A stretch of 64,000 nt of DNA from JBGTCD01 sp041749015 (lineage in GTDB: Bacteria > Bacteroidota > Bacteroidia > Cytophagales > Cyclobacteriaceae): positions 1 to 64,000 of the forward strand of contig JBGTCD010000113.1 in the NCBI GenBank assembly GCA_041749015.1, in the 5' to 3' direction. Positions 16,565 through 26,400 of this stretch are shown one piece after another. The translations under genes and the position numbers were made by a program. The notes below the pieces were generated by a model that saw only the letters and a list, made by a program, of their open reading frames with translations, had not been told where the DNA came from and searched no databases. Position 1 is the first letter of the stretch; each line of letters opens with the position of its first letter.

Positions 16565-18556
16565 ATGATTATCAGAGTCATATTTTTTAGCTTAAGTATA
16601 TTAAGCTCTTTAGGTTATTTTCCTCTAATGGCTCAGGACGGTGATCCGGCAGCACAATCACGATTGTACATGGAGCAGGCAGACCTGATCCTGAGTGAAA
16701 CCCGCGCTTTGGATGATGCCAGAGACCTTTATGTGCTGGCCGCAGATCTGGATCCTACCAATCTGGAAGCTAATTTTAAGGCAGGTGATACCTATTTAAA
16801 AACTATTGAAAAAGACCGGGCGTCCAGGTATCTCCTGAGGGTGTATGACAAGGATCCATTCTATAAGTTTTTTCTACCATATCTCATAGGCAAGAGTTAC
16901 CACCTTGGTATGGATTTCGATAAAGCAATTGAATACTATGAGACCTATCGAGACAGGCTGGAGCAAAGACCCGGGTATCGGGGTTTGGATTTTGTTACCC
17001 TAAGAGATGTAGAGCTGCGCCTGGCAGAATGCGAAACAGCCAAAGAATTTGTAAGAAATCCCAAAAATTATTCAGTGGTGAACCTTGGAGAAGCCGTCAA
17101 TTCTCCATATGAAGATTATGCACCCGTACTAAATAAAGATGAAACTTTTCTGGTTTTCACCTCACGAAGAAGAGAAAATAACCTTAATCCCAATGTAGAA
17201 AAGGATAATAAGCCCTTTGAGGATATTTTTATTTCTCACAAGGTGGATGGGGAGTGGACGGAGGCAGAAAATATTGGGCAAGAAATCAATACTATTTTTC
17301 ACGATTCAAACTTGGCCTTATCCCCAGATGGTAATCAGTTATTCGTTTATAAAGATGATAATGGTGGTGATATATTTGTTTCGGACCGCAAACCTGATGG
17401 GAGCTGGGGTGAGCCTTATTCTATTGGCGAAACCATCAATTCCTCTTTTAAAGAGAGCTCGGTAACCATTTCTTTGGATGGAACCTTACTGATCTTCTCA
17501 TCTAACAGACCCACTCACGTTGGGGAAGATCAAAATTTTGATCTCTACTACAGCCTCCGCAATGACAAGGGTGAATGGGGCAGACCTAGAAATCTGGGTA
17601 CCGAAGTCAATACTGAGTTTGATGAAGATGGGCCTTTTATCGATTATGATGGCAAGACCTTATACTTCAGCAGCAACGGCCATCCGGGGATGGGAGGGTT
17701 TGATATTTTCAAGACTGTATATGATAGTGCTACCAATATATGGAGTACCCCTGAAAATCTGGGTTATCCCATCAATACACCTGATGATGATATTTATTTT
17801 ATGACCACTAATAATGGTCGCAGAGGCTACTACGCTTCAGTAAGGGGTAATGGATTTGGCTATACAGACTTGTATATGGTGAATCTGGAGGAGGATGATG
17901 TTGATGATCCGGAAGTACCTCTTGAGCCGGTAAAGATTATTGTAAAGGTGGTGGACAATACCAGCCGCGAACTGATGGAGGCTCAGGTCAATATGGCGAG
18001 TATTCCGGATAATGTGACTCCTGGGTTTCAGAAATTGGGTTCTGGGGAATATCATTTTTATGTGAAAAGTGGCCCAGGAGCACAATACAGACTTACCGTA
18101 GAGCGGGAGGGCTATGATTTCAGAAACCTCGAGATCGATATTCCGGCACAGGAAGCTTTTGAAAAAGAGGTCATACATGAAGTAAGGATGAGAAAACTCG
18201 AGGTGGGATACAGCCGTGTGCTCAGAAATATATACTTTGATTTTGATAAAGACACCTTTGGCCCGGAATCCTTTACTGAGCTCAATAAGCTTGAAAAAAT
18301 GATGGCCGAAAACCCCACCCTTAATGTGGAAATCGGAGGCCATGCCGACTACATAGGTACTGCCAAATATAATATGGACCTGTCCGTCCGCAGGGCCAAT
18401 GCCGTAGTCTCTTTCCTCTCCTCAAAAGGGATCGACCGTAGAAGACTTAAGGCCGTAGGATACGGCAAGACCATGCCCCTTGCCAGCAACGACGATGAGG
18501 AAGAAGGCCGTGAACTCAACCGCAGGGTGGAGTTCAAAATCAGCGGTACCCGGTAA
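16565..18556 (+). CDS. OmpA-family protein with TPR, PD40 propeller and CRD (PorE-like)
   Basis: The 663-residue protein has a signal peptide (cleavage after LMAQ near 24) and four regions. TPR-like helices (about 25-150) are followed by PD40/WD40-like propeller blades (about 180-440: FLVFTSRRREN, DSNLALSPDGNQLFVY, LIFSSNRP, TLYFSSNGHPGMGGFDI). A carboxypeptidase-regulatory-like domain (about 455-540) precedes an OmpA peptidoglycan-binding domain (about 550-660, YFDFDKDTFGPES, GHADYIGTAKYN, NRRVEF). The same order is described for PorE of the type IX secretion system, which links the outer-membrane machinery to peptidoglycan. PorE is a lipoprotein, whereas this signal lacks a lipobox, so it may be a paralogue. 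porT lies 0.8 kb downstream. Confidence 0.82.
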   Translation: MIIRVIFFSLSILSSLGYFPLMAQDGDPAAQSRLYMEQADLILSETRALDDARDLYVLAADLDPTNLEANFKAGDTYLKTIEKDRASRYLLRVYDKDPFYKFFLPYLIGKSYHLGMDFDKAIEYYETYRDRLEQRPGYRGLDFVTLRDVELRLAECETAKEFVRNPKNYSVVNLGEAVNSPYEDYAPVLNKDETFLVFTSRRRENNLNPNVEKDNKPFEDIFISHKVDGEWTEAENIGQEINTIFHDSNLALSPDGNQLFVYKDDNGGDIFVSDRKPDGSWGEPYSIGETINSSFKESSVTISLDGTLLIFSSNRPTHVGEDQNFDLYYSLRNDKGEWGRPRNLGTEVNTEFDEDGPFIDYDGKTLYFSSNGHPGMGGFDIFKTVYDSATNIWSTPENLGYPINTPDDDIYFMTTNNGRRGYYASVRGNGFGYTDLYMVNLEEDDVDDPEVPLEPVKIIVKVVDNTSRELMEAQVNMASIPDNVTPGFQKLGSGEYHFYVKSGPGAQYRLTVEREGYDFRNLEIDIPAQEAFEKEVIHEVRMRKLEVGYSRVLRNIYFDFDKDTFGPESFTELNKLEKMMAENPTLNVEIGGHADYIGTAKYNMDLSVRRANAVVSFLSSKGIDRRRLKAVGYGKTMPLASNDDEEEGRELNRRVEFKISGTR

Positions 18557-18697
18557 AACCATCTTCCTGGCCGCAAATTATCTTCGAAGGTGGTTTGAAT
18601 AATAACATGTCGATTAGCCAGAACATTTTCCCCATAGGTACAGTTTTTAAGGTCAGACCCGTAAGGTTTTCGTATATTCGCACCCCTAAGGAAAATT

Positions 18698-19420
18698 ATG
18701 ACTGTACTACCCTATAAAGATAAAGAAGGCACCAAAAAAGAGCAGGTCGCTGAAATGTTTGACAATATCAGCGGGAGCTATGACCGGCTCAATCACATCC
18801 TGAGCCTCGGAATCGATATTTTATGGAGAAAAAAGGCCATCAAGCTTCTCAAACCGCTAAAACCTAAGCTCATTTTAGATGTAGCAACCGGTACAGGTGA
18901 CTTTGCTATCGAAGCTCTGAAGCTTAATCCTGACAAAGTGATAGGTGTGGATATATCCGAAGGGATGCTGGAGGTAGGCCGGAAAAAGATGAAAAAGAAA
19001 AAATATGATGACCGCATTGAAATGCAATACGGTGACTCCGAAAACCTCCCCTTTGAAGAAAATAAATTTGATGCCATCATCGTTGCATTTGGGGTGAGGA
19101 ACTTCGAAAATCTCCTCAAAGGGCTAAAGGATATGAATCGTGTACTTAAGCCAGGGGGTAAAACGGTCATCATTGAATTTTCTAAACCAAAAAGAACACC
19201 ATTCAGACAGCTATATAATTTTTACTTTAGGGCAATATTACCTAAAATTGGCAAGTTAATTTCTAAAGACAAATCAGCTTACACATACCTCCCTGAGTCG
19301 GTGAAATCATTTCCTGACGGGCCGGATTTCCTCAGGGTAATGGAGCAGGCAGGCTATAAATACAATCAATGCAAACCACTCACCTTTGGGATCAGTTCCA
19401 TTTACATTGGAGAAAAGTAG
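18698..19420 (+). CDS. ubiE: Demethylmenaquinone methyltransferase
   Basis: This SAM-dependent enzyme carries out the last step of menaquinone synthesis at the membrane. The 240-residue protein has MFDNISGSYDRLNHILSLGID at residues 18-38 (the UbiE/MenG signature), the SAM loop LDVATGTGDFAIEA near 61, VDISEGMLEVGRKK near 84, and GVRNFENLLKGLKDMNRVLKPGG near 127. The succinate dehydrogenase in this window would reduce such a quinone. Its end overlaps the start of the PorT-like gene by about 50 bases, the arrangement seen in many Bacteroidota. Confidence 0.95.
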   Translation: MTVLPYKDKEGTKKEQVAEMFDNISGSYDRLNHILSLGIDILWRKKAIKLLKPLKPKLILDVATGTGDFAIEALKLNPDKVIGVDISEGMLEVGRKKMKKKKYDDRIEMQYGDSENLPFEENKFDAIIVAFGVRNFENLLKGLKDMNRVLKPGGKTVIIEFSKPKRTPFRQLYNFYFRAILPKIGKLISKDKSAYTYLPESVKSFPDGPDFLRVMEQAGYKYNQCKPLTFGISSIYIGEK

Positions 19421-20109
19421 CCATCATCTCTTTGCTGGTCTTACTTATTTCTAATGTTGAAGCTCAAAAAAGGAACAGACAGGTCGAGATTTATAATCCT
19501 AATTACGATAATAAGTGGATCAGCTATGGCTTCCTGATCGGTTTGCACACCTCAGGTTATCAGGCCCGGTATTCCGAAAGATTCGTTAATCAGGATTTTG
19601 ATACCCTGCATTCAATCATTCCAAGGTACGTACCAGGGTTCTCACTTGGATTTATTATCAATCTCAAAGTAACAGAATTTGTAGACCTGAGACTGATGCC
19701 CACCGTGGCATTTTATGAGCATTCCTTGGAGTACAATTTTACCGATGGTAGCACCCGTGATGAACTTGTAGAATCAACCATAGTGGAATTCCCTCTAGTA
19801 CTTAAATATAAATCTGTGCGAAGGCGGAATTCCAGAATGTATATGGTAGGCGGGTTTAAGCCTGGTATAGAGGCTACAGGTTCCACAGAGTTGGAGGCTA
19901 CCGTCAATCGGCTTAAGGTACGTCAGTTTAATCTTTCAATGGAGATGGGTTTCGGGTTTGATTTTTATTTTCGCCTCTTCAAATTTTCACCTGAGTTGAG
20001 ATTTTCCAAAGGCATGACCAATATGCTCGCCAGGGATGTCAATCCTTTCAGCGAAGGGTTAAGCAGGATCAATACCAATACCATTTCTCTCTATTTATTA
20101 TTTCAATGA
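19369..20109 (+). CDS. porT: PorT-like protein (type IX secretion, outer-membrane barrel)
   Basis: The 246-residue protein is encoded directly after ubiE, the usual place for porT. It has a signal peptide-like N-terminus (WRKVAIISLLVLLISNVEAQ) and then strands: SYGFLIGLHTSGYQARYSE, FSLGFIINLKVTEFVDLRLMP, VEFPLVLKYKS, and a last FELRFS/LYLLFQ. PorT is needed for secretion of proteins with type IX signals. I chose the ATG at 19369 because no later ATG precedes the signal; this makes it overlap ubiE by 52 bases, so a closer non-ATG start is possible. The SDR gene starts on its stop (ATGA). Confidence 0.8.
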   Translation: MQTTHLWDQFHLHWRKVAIISLLVLLISNVEAQKRNRQVEIYNPNYDNKWISYGFLIGLHTSGYQARYSERFVNQDFDTLHSIIPRYVPGFSLGFIINLKVTEFVDLRLMPTVAFYEHSLEYNFTDGSTRDELVESTIVEFPLVLKYKSVRRRNSRMYMVGGFKPGIEATGSTELEATVNRLKVRQFNLSMEMGFGFDFYFRLFKFSPELRFSKGMTNMLARDVNPFSEGLSRINTNTISLYLLFQ

Positions 20110-20873
20110 GTACCTCAAAAGGAACAGCACTTATCACCGGAGCTACTTCCGGCATTGGCGCAGCTACTGCCAGGATACTGGCAAAAAATGGATACCCTCT
20201 GGTAATATGTGGCCGTAGGGCCGGGCATCTGGATGCACTGGAGCAAGAACTCGGAAAAAGTGTGCCGGTTCAAAAACTCGTATTTGATATCCGGGATCGG
20301 GAGGCAGTAAATCAGGCACTCAATACTTTGTCAGAGCCATTTTCAGAAATTCAATATTTGATCAATAATGCAGGCAATGCACATGGTATGAGTTCTATTC
20401 AGGATGGTGACCTTGATGACTGGGATGCCATGATCGACATCAATGTAAAGGGTCTGCTCTATGTATCAAGGGCTATCATACCAAAGATGTTAGCCAGAAA
20501 ATCCGGCCATATCATCAATATAGGATCCATTGCAGGTCAGGAAGTTTACCCCAGAGGCAATGTGTATTGTGCTTCCAAATTTGCAGTAGATGCCATCAGC
20601 AAAGGGATGCGGCTGGATTTGAATGAGCATGGTATCAAAGTAACAGCCATTAATCCCGGTTTGGTGGAAACGGAATTCTCCAAGGTACGATTTAAAGGTG
20701 ATGAACAGAGAGCAGCCCAAGTTTATGAGGGTATGACGCCCCTAACGGCCAGGGATGTTGCTGAGGTAATTCTTTTTGCCATCCAAAGGCCTGCCCATGT
20801 CAATATAGCCGATTTGCTTTTACTACCCACTGATCAGGCTGCCTCAGGTGTGATCAAAAGAAAATTAATTTGA
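20106..20873 (+). CDS. Short-chain dehydrogenase/reductase (YdfG-like)
   Basis: A 255-residue NAD(P)-dependent oxidoreductase. The Rossmann motif TGATSGIGAATA is at residues 10-21, RR near 38 suggests NADPH use, NNAGNA is near 87-92, the catalytic Ser is in IINIGSIAG near 137, and the Tyr-Lys pair is in VYCASKFA near 151-158 (YxxxK). The region PGLVETEFSKVRFKGD is close to classical members acting on 3-hydroxy acids such as serine. The substrate is not certain. It overlaps the PorT-like gene by four bases, and its 3' end has been duplicated 340 bases downstream. Confidence 0.9.
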   Translation: MSTSKGTALITGATSGIGAATARILAKNGYPLVICGRRAGHLDALEQELGKSVPVQKLVFDIRDREAVNQALNTLSEPFSEIQYLINNAGNAHGMSSIQDGDLDDWDAMIDINVKGLLYVSRAIIPKMLARKSGHIINIGSIAGQEVYPRGNVYCASKFAVDAISKGMRLDLNEHGIKVTAINPGLVETEFSKVRFKGDEQRAAQVYEGMTPLTARDVAEVILFAIQRPAHVNIADLLLLPTDQAASGVIKRKLI

Positions 20874-20935
20874 AGATGAATCAATTTGAAAATTAATTGA
20901 TGGGGAGTCTTAGTCAAGATCAGAGTCAAAGTCAA
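20837..20935. repeat. Duplicated SDR 3' end, copy A (within and after the gene)
   Basis: The 24 bases starting GGCTGCCTCAGGTGTGATCA are identical to 21180-21203, and the following AAAATTAATTTGAAGATGAAT is identical again in copy B. The rest, with GAGTCTTAG and repeated GTCAAAGTCAA, is similar but not equal. Copy A includes the last codons of the intact gene. Confidence 0.75.
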
Positions 20936-21179
20936 GATGTGCCCTCCTCGGCCCTTAAGGAAATCACATCAAAAGATCGAAATTGGTTTTATTATTCTTT
21001 TTTGCTTGCCCAAAAAAGAACCAAAAAAAGGCACCACGGCCAATGACGTTCCTCCGCGCAAAACGCACACCCAACCCTGCAGGAATCTGTCTTTACAGCC
21101 TGCAAAGGTAACATAACAATTCAATAGAAATTTGCTGCGTTTTAAGGATTCCTACCCAGAGAGACAGCTTCAAAGGCCT
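20936..21179. other. Intergenic stretch with a dispersed-repeat-like core
   Basis: No gene is visible. The block TTTGCTTGCCCAAAAAAGAA followed by CCAAAAAAAGGCACC (about 20999-21034) resembles a repeat that recurs between genes in many Bacteroidota genomes. It is followed by a C-rich part. I can support it only from memory of similar sequences. Confidence 0.35.
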
Positions 21180-21285
21180 GGCTGCCTCAGGTGTGATCAA
21201 AAGATCATCAAAATAGCATAAAATTAATTTGAAGATGAATTAATGAAGAGTCTTAGGCAAGGTCAAAGTCAAAGTCTTACTCAAA
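21180..21285. repeat. Duplicated SDR 3' end, copy B
   Basis: This second copy of the SDR gene end has an 18-base insertion after GATCAAAAG (relative to copy A) and lacks a 12-base piece of it. It cannot code for a working product and ends at the esterase stop codon. Confidence 0.75.
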
Positions 21286-21922
21286 ATAGCTGCCTCAATG
21301 TAGGCAAGTCTATATCATGCGCCCCATGAAAGGCCATGACCTCCGGACTGAATGGGAGTGCCTTCAGCATTTTTAGTAGTTCAGTTTTCTTTTCCTCTGT
21401 GATAAAAGGATCCTGATCCCCATAGATAAGAAATAATTCTTTCTCCTTGAAGGTTTTTTGGGCACGACCCAAATCCATGTCATGTGGGAATATCCCTGCC
21501 CATAATATGAGCCGGTCAAAAGGCTTACCGCCCTGTATGGCCCATCGGGTCACTGTGGCTGCACCCTGTGAGAATCCCAGTAAATGGATCCGTACGGTCT
21601 TGCTTTTTAAGGGCTCCAGAATCGCATCGTAAACCGCATTCAGATAGGTGAGGTAGTTTTTGATGTCAGTAAGCCGATCTTCTTTAGTCATCCATGTAGC
21701 ACCTACCCTACCCGAAAAGCCTTCAAGATAGAACCTTGACAACCCTTCCGGTGCAACGATCTGTAGGCCTGGTAGTGCTAATCCCTCAAATTTCTTTAAA
21801 AAATAGGGTGCCAACTGCCCATATCCATGGAGGACAAACAATATATCTGTCACTTCCCGGTCAGTGGTACCAACCTTAAGATACCTGGCCTGATAGGAAA
21901 AGTCAATTTTGAATTCATTCAT
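21281..21922 (-). CDS. Phospholipase/carboxylesterase family alpha/beta-hydrolase
   Basis: A 213-residue cytoplasmic hydrolase of the carboxylesterase/acyl-thioesterase group. The nucleophile Ser is in LLGFSQGAATVTRWA near 122 (GxSxG), the Asp in YGDQDPFIT near 172, and the His in FHGAHDID near 201. The oxyanion strand reads LFVLHGYGQLAPYF near 29. Substrate unknown. It follows a terminator that closes the upstream operon, so it probably has its own start of transcription, although the terminator T-run reaches within four bases of its ATG. Confidence 0.82.
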   Translation of the reverse strand: MNEFKIDFSYQARYLKVGTTDREVTDILFVLHGYGQLAPYFLKKFEGLALPGLQIVAPEGLSRFYLEGFSGRVGATWMTKEDRLTDIKNYLTYLNAVYDAILEPLKSKTVRIHLLGFSQGAATVTRWAIQGGKPFDRLILWAGIFPHDMDLGRAQKTFKEKELFLIYGDQDPFITEEKKTELLKMLKALPFSPEVMAFHGAHDIDLPTLRQLF

Positions 21923-21925
21923 AAT

Positions 21926-21956
21926 AAAAAAGACAGATCCACCGATGAATCTGTCT
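21926..21956 (-). terminator. Intrinsic terminator of the TerB/ABC operon
   Basis: A perfect 8-bp stem (AGACAGAT/ATCTGTCT, 10-base loop) at 21931-21956 is followed on the minus strand by six T. It lies 25 bases after the stop of the 145-residue secreted protein and directly before the esterase start. Confidence 0.8.
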
Positions 21957-21981
21957 AAAAATTTTGGTTTTTGGTCAACCC

Positions 21982-22419
21982 TTATCTTTTAAAGCCCAAA
22001 GCACTACCACCACAAAATTTTGAGGAGTTGTTGAAAGTATATTCGATGTAGTAGATTCCTGTAGAGCTGCAGGGATATACAAATGCGCCAAGATATTGAC
22101 CATTTACATAGCTGGTACCCACTTTATTACGCTGATCGTCAAATAGGGTAACCACGATACCATCAGTATTCTCGCCTGTAGCGCAAATGTTGATCATGTA
22201 CTGGGTGCCTTTGGTGAACACGTAGGAATACTCCACTTTGTTCTTTTTGCCACCGTACCCATCAATTTTATAGCTTTTCAAAAAATTAAAGCCCTGGCTC
22301 AACCTTGGAATACAGTTTTCTGTGTATTCTTCAGCATTACATTGTGCCCCGATACTCGTTGGCATATATGCCATAAAAGTCACTAATAGGGCGATTGAAA
22401 AAATTCTAATCTTATTCAT
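21982..22419 (-). CDS. Secreted protein of unknown function
   Basis: A 145-residue protein with a clear signal peptide (MNKIRIFSIALLVTFMAYMP... ending SIGAQ). The mature part has five cysteines (QCNAEEYTENC, INICATGE, YPCSSTG, SKFCGG) that could form disulfides, and beta-rich sequence (YIEYTFNNSS). It resembles a small pre-peptidase C-terminal-type or beta-sandwich domain, but I do not assign one. It is the last gene of the operon that begins with the large ABC protein, 11 bases after the lipoprotein gene. Confidence 0.65.
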   Translation of the reverse strand: MNKIRIFSIALLVTFMAYMPTSIGAQCNAEEYTENCIPRLSQGFNFLKSYKIDGYGGKKNKVEYSYVFTKGTQYMINICATGENTDGIVVTLFDDQRNKVGTSYVNGQYLGAFVYPCSSTGIYYIEYTFNNSSKFCGGSALGFKR

Positions 22420-22430
22420 CTAAATTTATT

Positions 22431-23333
22431 TTAAATAACGATTCTTTCTCTAACGGATTGAGTGCTGGATCGGATTTTTTCGATGTCCTCATCAGTGATA
22501 ACAATAGAACTACTGCCATCATTGACTATATAAGCTACGCCGTCTCTTACCTCCACCTTGGATTCTCCATAGGTAGTGGTCATTTCTACATTTGCGAAAG
22601 CTCTTTCAAGCTCTTTAAGTTTGGTATGTAAACGATTGATATAGTCATCTTCCGTACCCACTATATCGAACATACTCAAAATCTGTTCCAATACTAATTT
22701 TTGTTCACCAATACGCTCTTTGAGCTCTACATTACCCGGATTAGCTTTAGCCACCTGACAGGAAATATGCAGCGCTTCCAGCCATCCTCCTGTAAGCAGC
22801 AATATGCTTAGATTGGCCCTGCCTTGCTCGCTGAGGTGGTCATTGATATCGTTAAAATTTCTGGTGGTAATCAGCAATAAAGAATCAAGATTTTTGCTGT
22901 GAGTAGCTAGTCTTCTGATCGTTTCAATGTCAAAAAACTGCCCAATGTTTAGGCCGTTTGCAAGCTCATTGATAGAATTCAGATATTGAATACCATCCTG
23001 GTTTTGCTCATAAATATTGGTATAACCGAGGTCAGCGCCATAAATACCAAGATTGAGGGCCTTGAGATAGTTGGTATTATACTTTGATGAATTGGAGGGA
23101 TCGTTAAGATAAGTTTTATTATACCTGGCACCGGATTCTTTAAGCAGAACCGATATTTCAAGGGGTGATGGAATTTGCTGTAGAAATCCTTCAATCAACT
23201 CGCTTGATACCCCTTTAGAGGTACCTTCTTCGGAGCCCATTTGCTCCAGGAATTTACTTTCGTCAGGCTTTTTACCCGAATCACAGGACGAAATATAAAA
23301 CAGAATAATTATGGCTGCAAGTATGGCTCTCAT
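22431..23333 (-). CDS. Lipoprotein of unknown function
   Basis: I choose the ATG at 23333, which gives MRAILAAIIILFYISSCDSG with lipobox Cys17; twelve more codons are open upstream but spoil the signal peptide. The roughly 300-residue product is helical (ELIEGFLQQIPSPLEISVLLKESG, ERIGEQKLVLEQILSMFDIVG, TKLKELERAFANVEM) and might form bundles. It lies 87 bases after the ABC gene and 11 before the secreted-protein gene, so it is probably an envelope partner of that transporter. Family not recognised. Confidence 0.65.
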   Translation of the reverse strand: MRAILAAIIILFYISSCDSGKKPDESKFLEQMGSEEGTSKGVSSELIEGFLQQIPSPLEISVLLKESGARYNKTYLNDPSNSSKYNTNYLKALNLGIYGADLGYTNIYEQNQDGIQYLNSINELANGLNIGQFFDIETIRRLATHSKNLDSLLLITTRNFNDINDHLSEQGRANLSILLLTGGWLEALHISCQVAKANPGNVELKERIGEQKLVLEQILSMFDIVGTEDDYINRLHTKLKELERAFANVEMTTTYGESKVEVRDGVAYIVNDGSSSIVITDEDIEKIRSSTQSVRERIVI

Positions 23334-23420
23334 GTTAAAATTTATTTTCAAAATCCTGTATAGTTTCAAATATAACAGCCAAAATAAATATAAACTTGTG
23401 CATTAGCAAGAATCCTTACT

Positions 23421-26400
23421 TCAACCTTTTATTTTTTTCCACTTCATCGAATTAAAAAATAAAATGGTTTTTTCAAAAATCTTAAAATAGAGCAACAAAT
23501 ATAACAGAAAACTGAGAAACCATATAACGGCAAGATTAAAATTATAGGTATCCCAGTATTTTACTGCAAAATATTTCCTTGGGGCAAAAAAATGGGCTCG
23601 GTAATCTAGCGCCCCTGAGGGATTTTCAGGAATGTAAAATATGGGATTAATTTTTCTAATGAATTCATCCTCAGTCTCGATGATTCTATTTTTATCGGTG
23701 ACGTTGGTCACCAACTCCGCCAGGCTCTCATTGTAATATCGGTCTTTATACGTATTTACCGAATAATCCAGTTCCGGATCATTCTCAAAAAAGGTCATCA
23801 TTTTCTCCTTTTCAGAAACTGCATCATTGAATTTTTCCCGATAATGCCCCTGAAGATCATCAAGATAAGCTCTAATGATCGCAATTTCATACTCTCCTAA
23901 TTGTTCAAGGGTTACGCTTTCAGGTATATTTAATCCTTCCCAGCCGCCCTGAAATGTTTCCTGACCCAGATATTTTTTTATGACCTCAAATTTTTGATTT
24001 GCTTCAGATTTCAAAGCTTCCTCATTGGCATCGTGATGATTTTCTATGAAAAGCAGATGATTCTTAAGTCCATTGATTAGATATCCTGCAGTATAATCGG
24101 CATGGGCCTCTTCCAGCTCCAGACGAAAATAAGGCCTTTGAAAATGATTATTGACAAATTGATCAAAAGCCAATGCTTCAAATGCCCATCGGGAAGTCAT
24201 CAGGTCAGCCAGAATGGGTACTTTGTCTTTAGATGCTATGGCTTCATTGAGTTTATCAAAATTAAAAAGAAGTCCACTCAGGATCATTTGAGGGATGAGC
24301 AGAAGCGGTATGAGAATATACACCGTCACTGCCGAATTGAGCCCAGAGGAAACGTTTAGGCCTAAAAGATTAGAAAAACAGGAAACCGAAAACAGGACCC
24401 CCCAATAGCTAAGGGTCATGCCTTTGATCTCAAGAATATAATTACCAATGAGGACAAAACTCAGTGTCTGAATAGCCGATAAGGTAAACAAAATGAGGAT
24501 TTTGGAAACCAGATAGCTATTCCAGCTCAAATCGAGAAAGGATTCCCTCCTCAGGATTTTACGGTCTTTGATAATTTCTTCAGCACTCACGGTAAGGCCC
24601 ATAAATAAAGCTACAATGATACTCATGAGGATAAATGCTGGTAGGTTATCGTTAAACCTAAAAATGTACCCATCTCCGGTAGGCGAGTTGTTATAGCGGA
24701 TTACTACCGCAAGGATCAGCGCCAGCAGGGGTGCTTCCAGGAGGTTGATGATCATGTACTGCCTGTTGCTGACTTTGGAGAGGGTATCCCTCAAAGTGAA
24801 AATCCAGGTTTGGGCCAGCTTATTGGGAATTCGAAGATTGGAAACCGGCTTTTCTTCAAAATGCCTGTTAGGCTCAGGTTTATAATGTTCTCTGAATAGG
24901 TTATTCCATTGGGTTGGATTGACCTTGCGCTTAGGAGTAAATTGCCCGTATTCATCCACTATTCGGGCTTCAATAATATTGAATATCTGCTCAGGATTGA
25001 CATTGCCGCAGGTTTCGCATTGGGCCCTTCTGCGATCCACCTGATTGGTGATATTCTTGAAATAAGTAATGGCTTCAATGGGGTTGCCGTAATAAATAGG
25101 ATGGCCACCGGTATCAAGAATATACATCTTGTCAAAGAGCTTGTAAATTTCTGAAGAGGGCTGATGGATTACCACAAAGATCAAGGTGCCCTTGAATGAT
25201 AGCTCCTTGAGCAGGTCCATGACATTTTCGGAATCTCTTGACGACAAGCCAGAGGTGGGTTCATCTACAAATAAAATGGCCGGCTCACGGATGAGCTCCA
25301 ATGCTATATTTAACCTTTTGCGCTGTCCCCCGCTGATGGTTTTATTTAGGGTACTGCCTACTTTCAAATCCTTTTTCTGATCCAATCCCAGACTGGACAA
25401 GGTGGCCAGGACTCTTTCCCTTATTTCCGCATCAGATTTGTCGGCAAAGCACAACCGTGCATTGAAGTAAAGGTTATCAAAAACTGTGAGTTCCTCAATC
25501 AGGAGATCATCCTGGGCTACATATCCAATCACACCCATGATGGCGTCCCGGTCTTCATAGATATCAAATCCATTGATCGTGATACTGCCCTTGGAAGGCC
25601 GGGTGATACCTGCCATGGTATTGAGCAAGGTGGTCTTTCCGGCACCACTGGAGCCCATTATGCCAATGAGTTTTCCCGGGCCTTCTGAGATTTCAACATC
25701 AGATAGCCCGATAAATCCATTAGGAAACTTATACTCCTCTATTTTTGCCTCAAGGGAGATTCTTAAAGTTTCGAGCTCCTCCATGTAAGTAGACACGAGG
25801 TCACTGTAGTAGAGCACATCACCATTTGGAGTTTTCAGCGTGCTCCCATGGGAGAATAAATAAACTTTATTTGGAGGAATAATAAACCCATTAAGATTCA
25901 GCTCATCCTCGCCTTCATATTTAAGAAAATAAAGCTCCACACTTTCTATCCTCAGGAAGATTAGGTGGCCATCCAAATCAAGATTTAAATGCTTGAGCCC
26001 CCCGGAGTCGGGCTCTGAACTATCGGCAATAAGGAAAACCTCAGGATCAAGATTACTGATACCGGTGACCTTAACCAATAACTCCAAAAGCACCCGTTCC
26101 TTTTTGGAAATATTAAAAACTGTGGCAATCGTATCTACAATCTCCAGCCGCTGAGGAGTGAATTTTTGATCGGAGTGGACCAGTTCAAGAATTTTGGTCA
26201 ACACTACAATCTTTTGCTTCTGGGTAAGGGTCTGATTAATTTTTTTACATAAGGCAAGCATTTTAAGAGACTCCTGCACAGTGGTGGCCCGTGGTTTTAC
26301 TGTTGTCACCTCGGCCATTGCGGCCTTTTCCTCATCATAACCAGAAAATTTATCATAGGCCCGTGTGTAGCTATGGACACTATCTTTATCCAATTCCTGC

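Noticed and set aside
18556..18597. Inverted repeat AAACCATCTTC/GAAGGTGGTTT after the PorE-like gene as terminator
   Set aside because: The arms are about 19 bases apart and no T-run follows, so it is not convincing as an intrinsic terminator.
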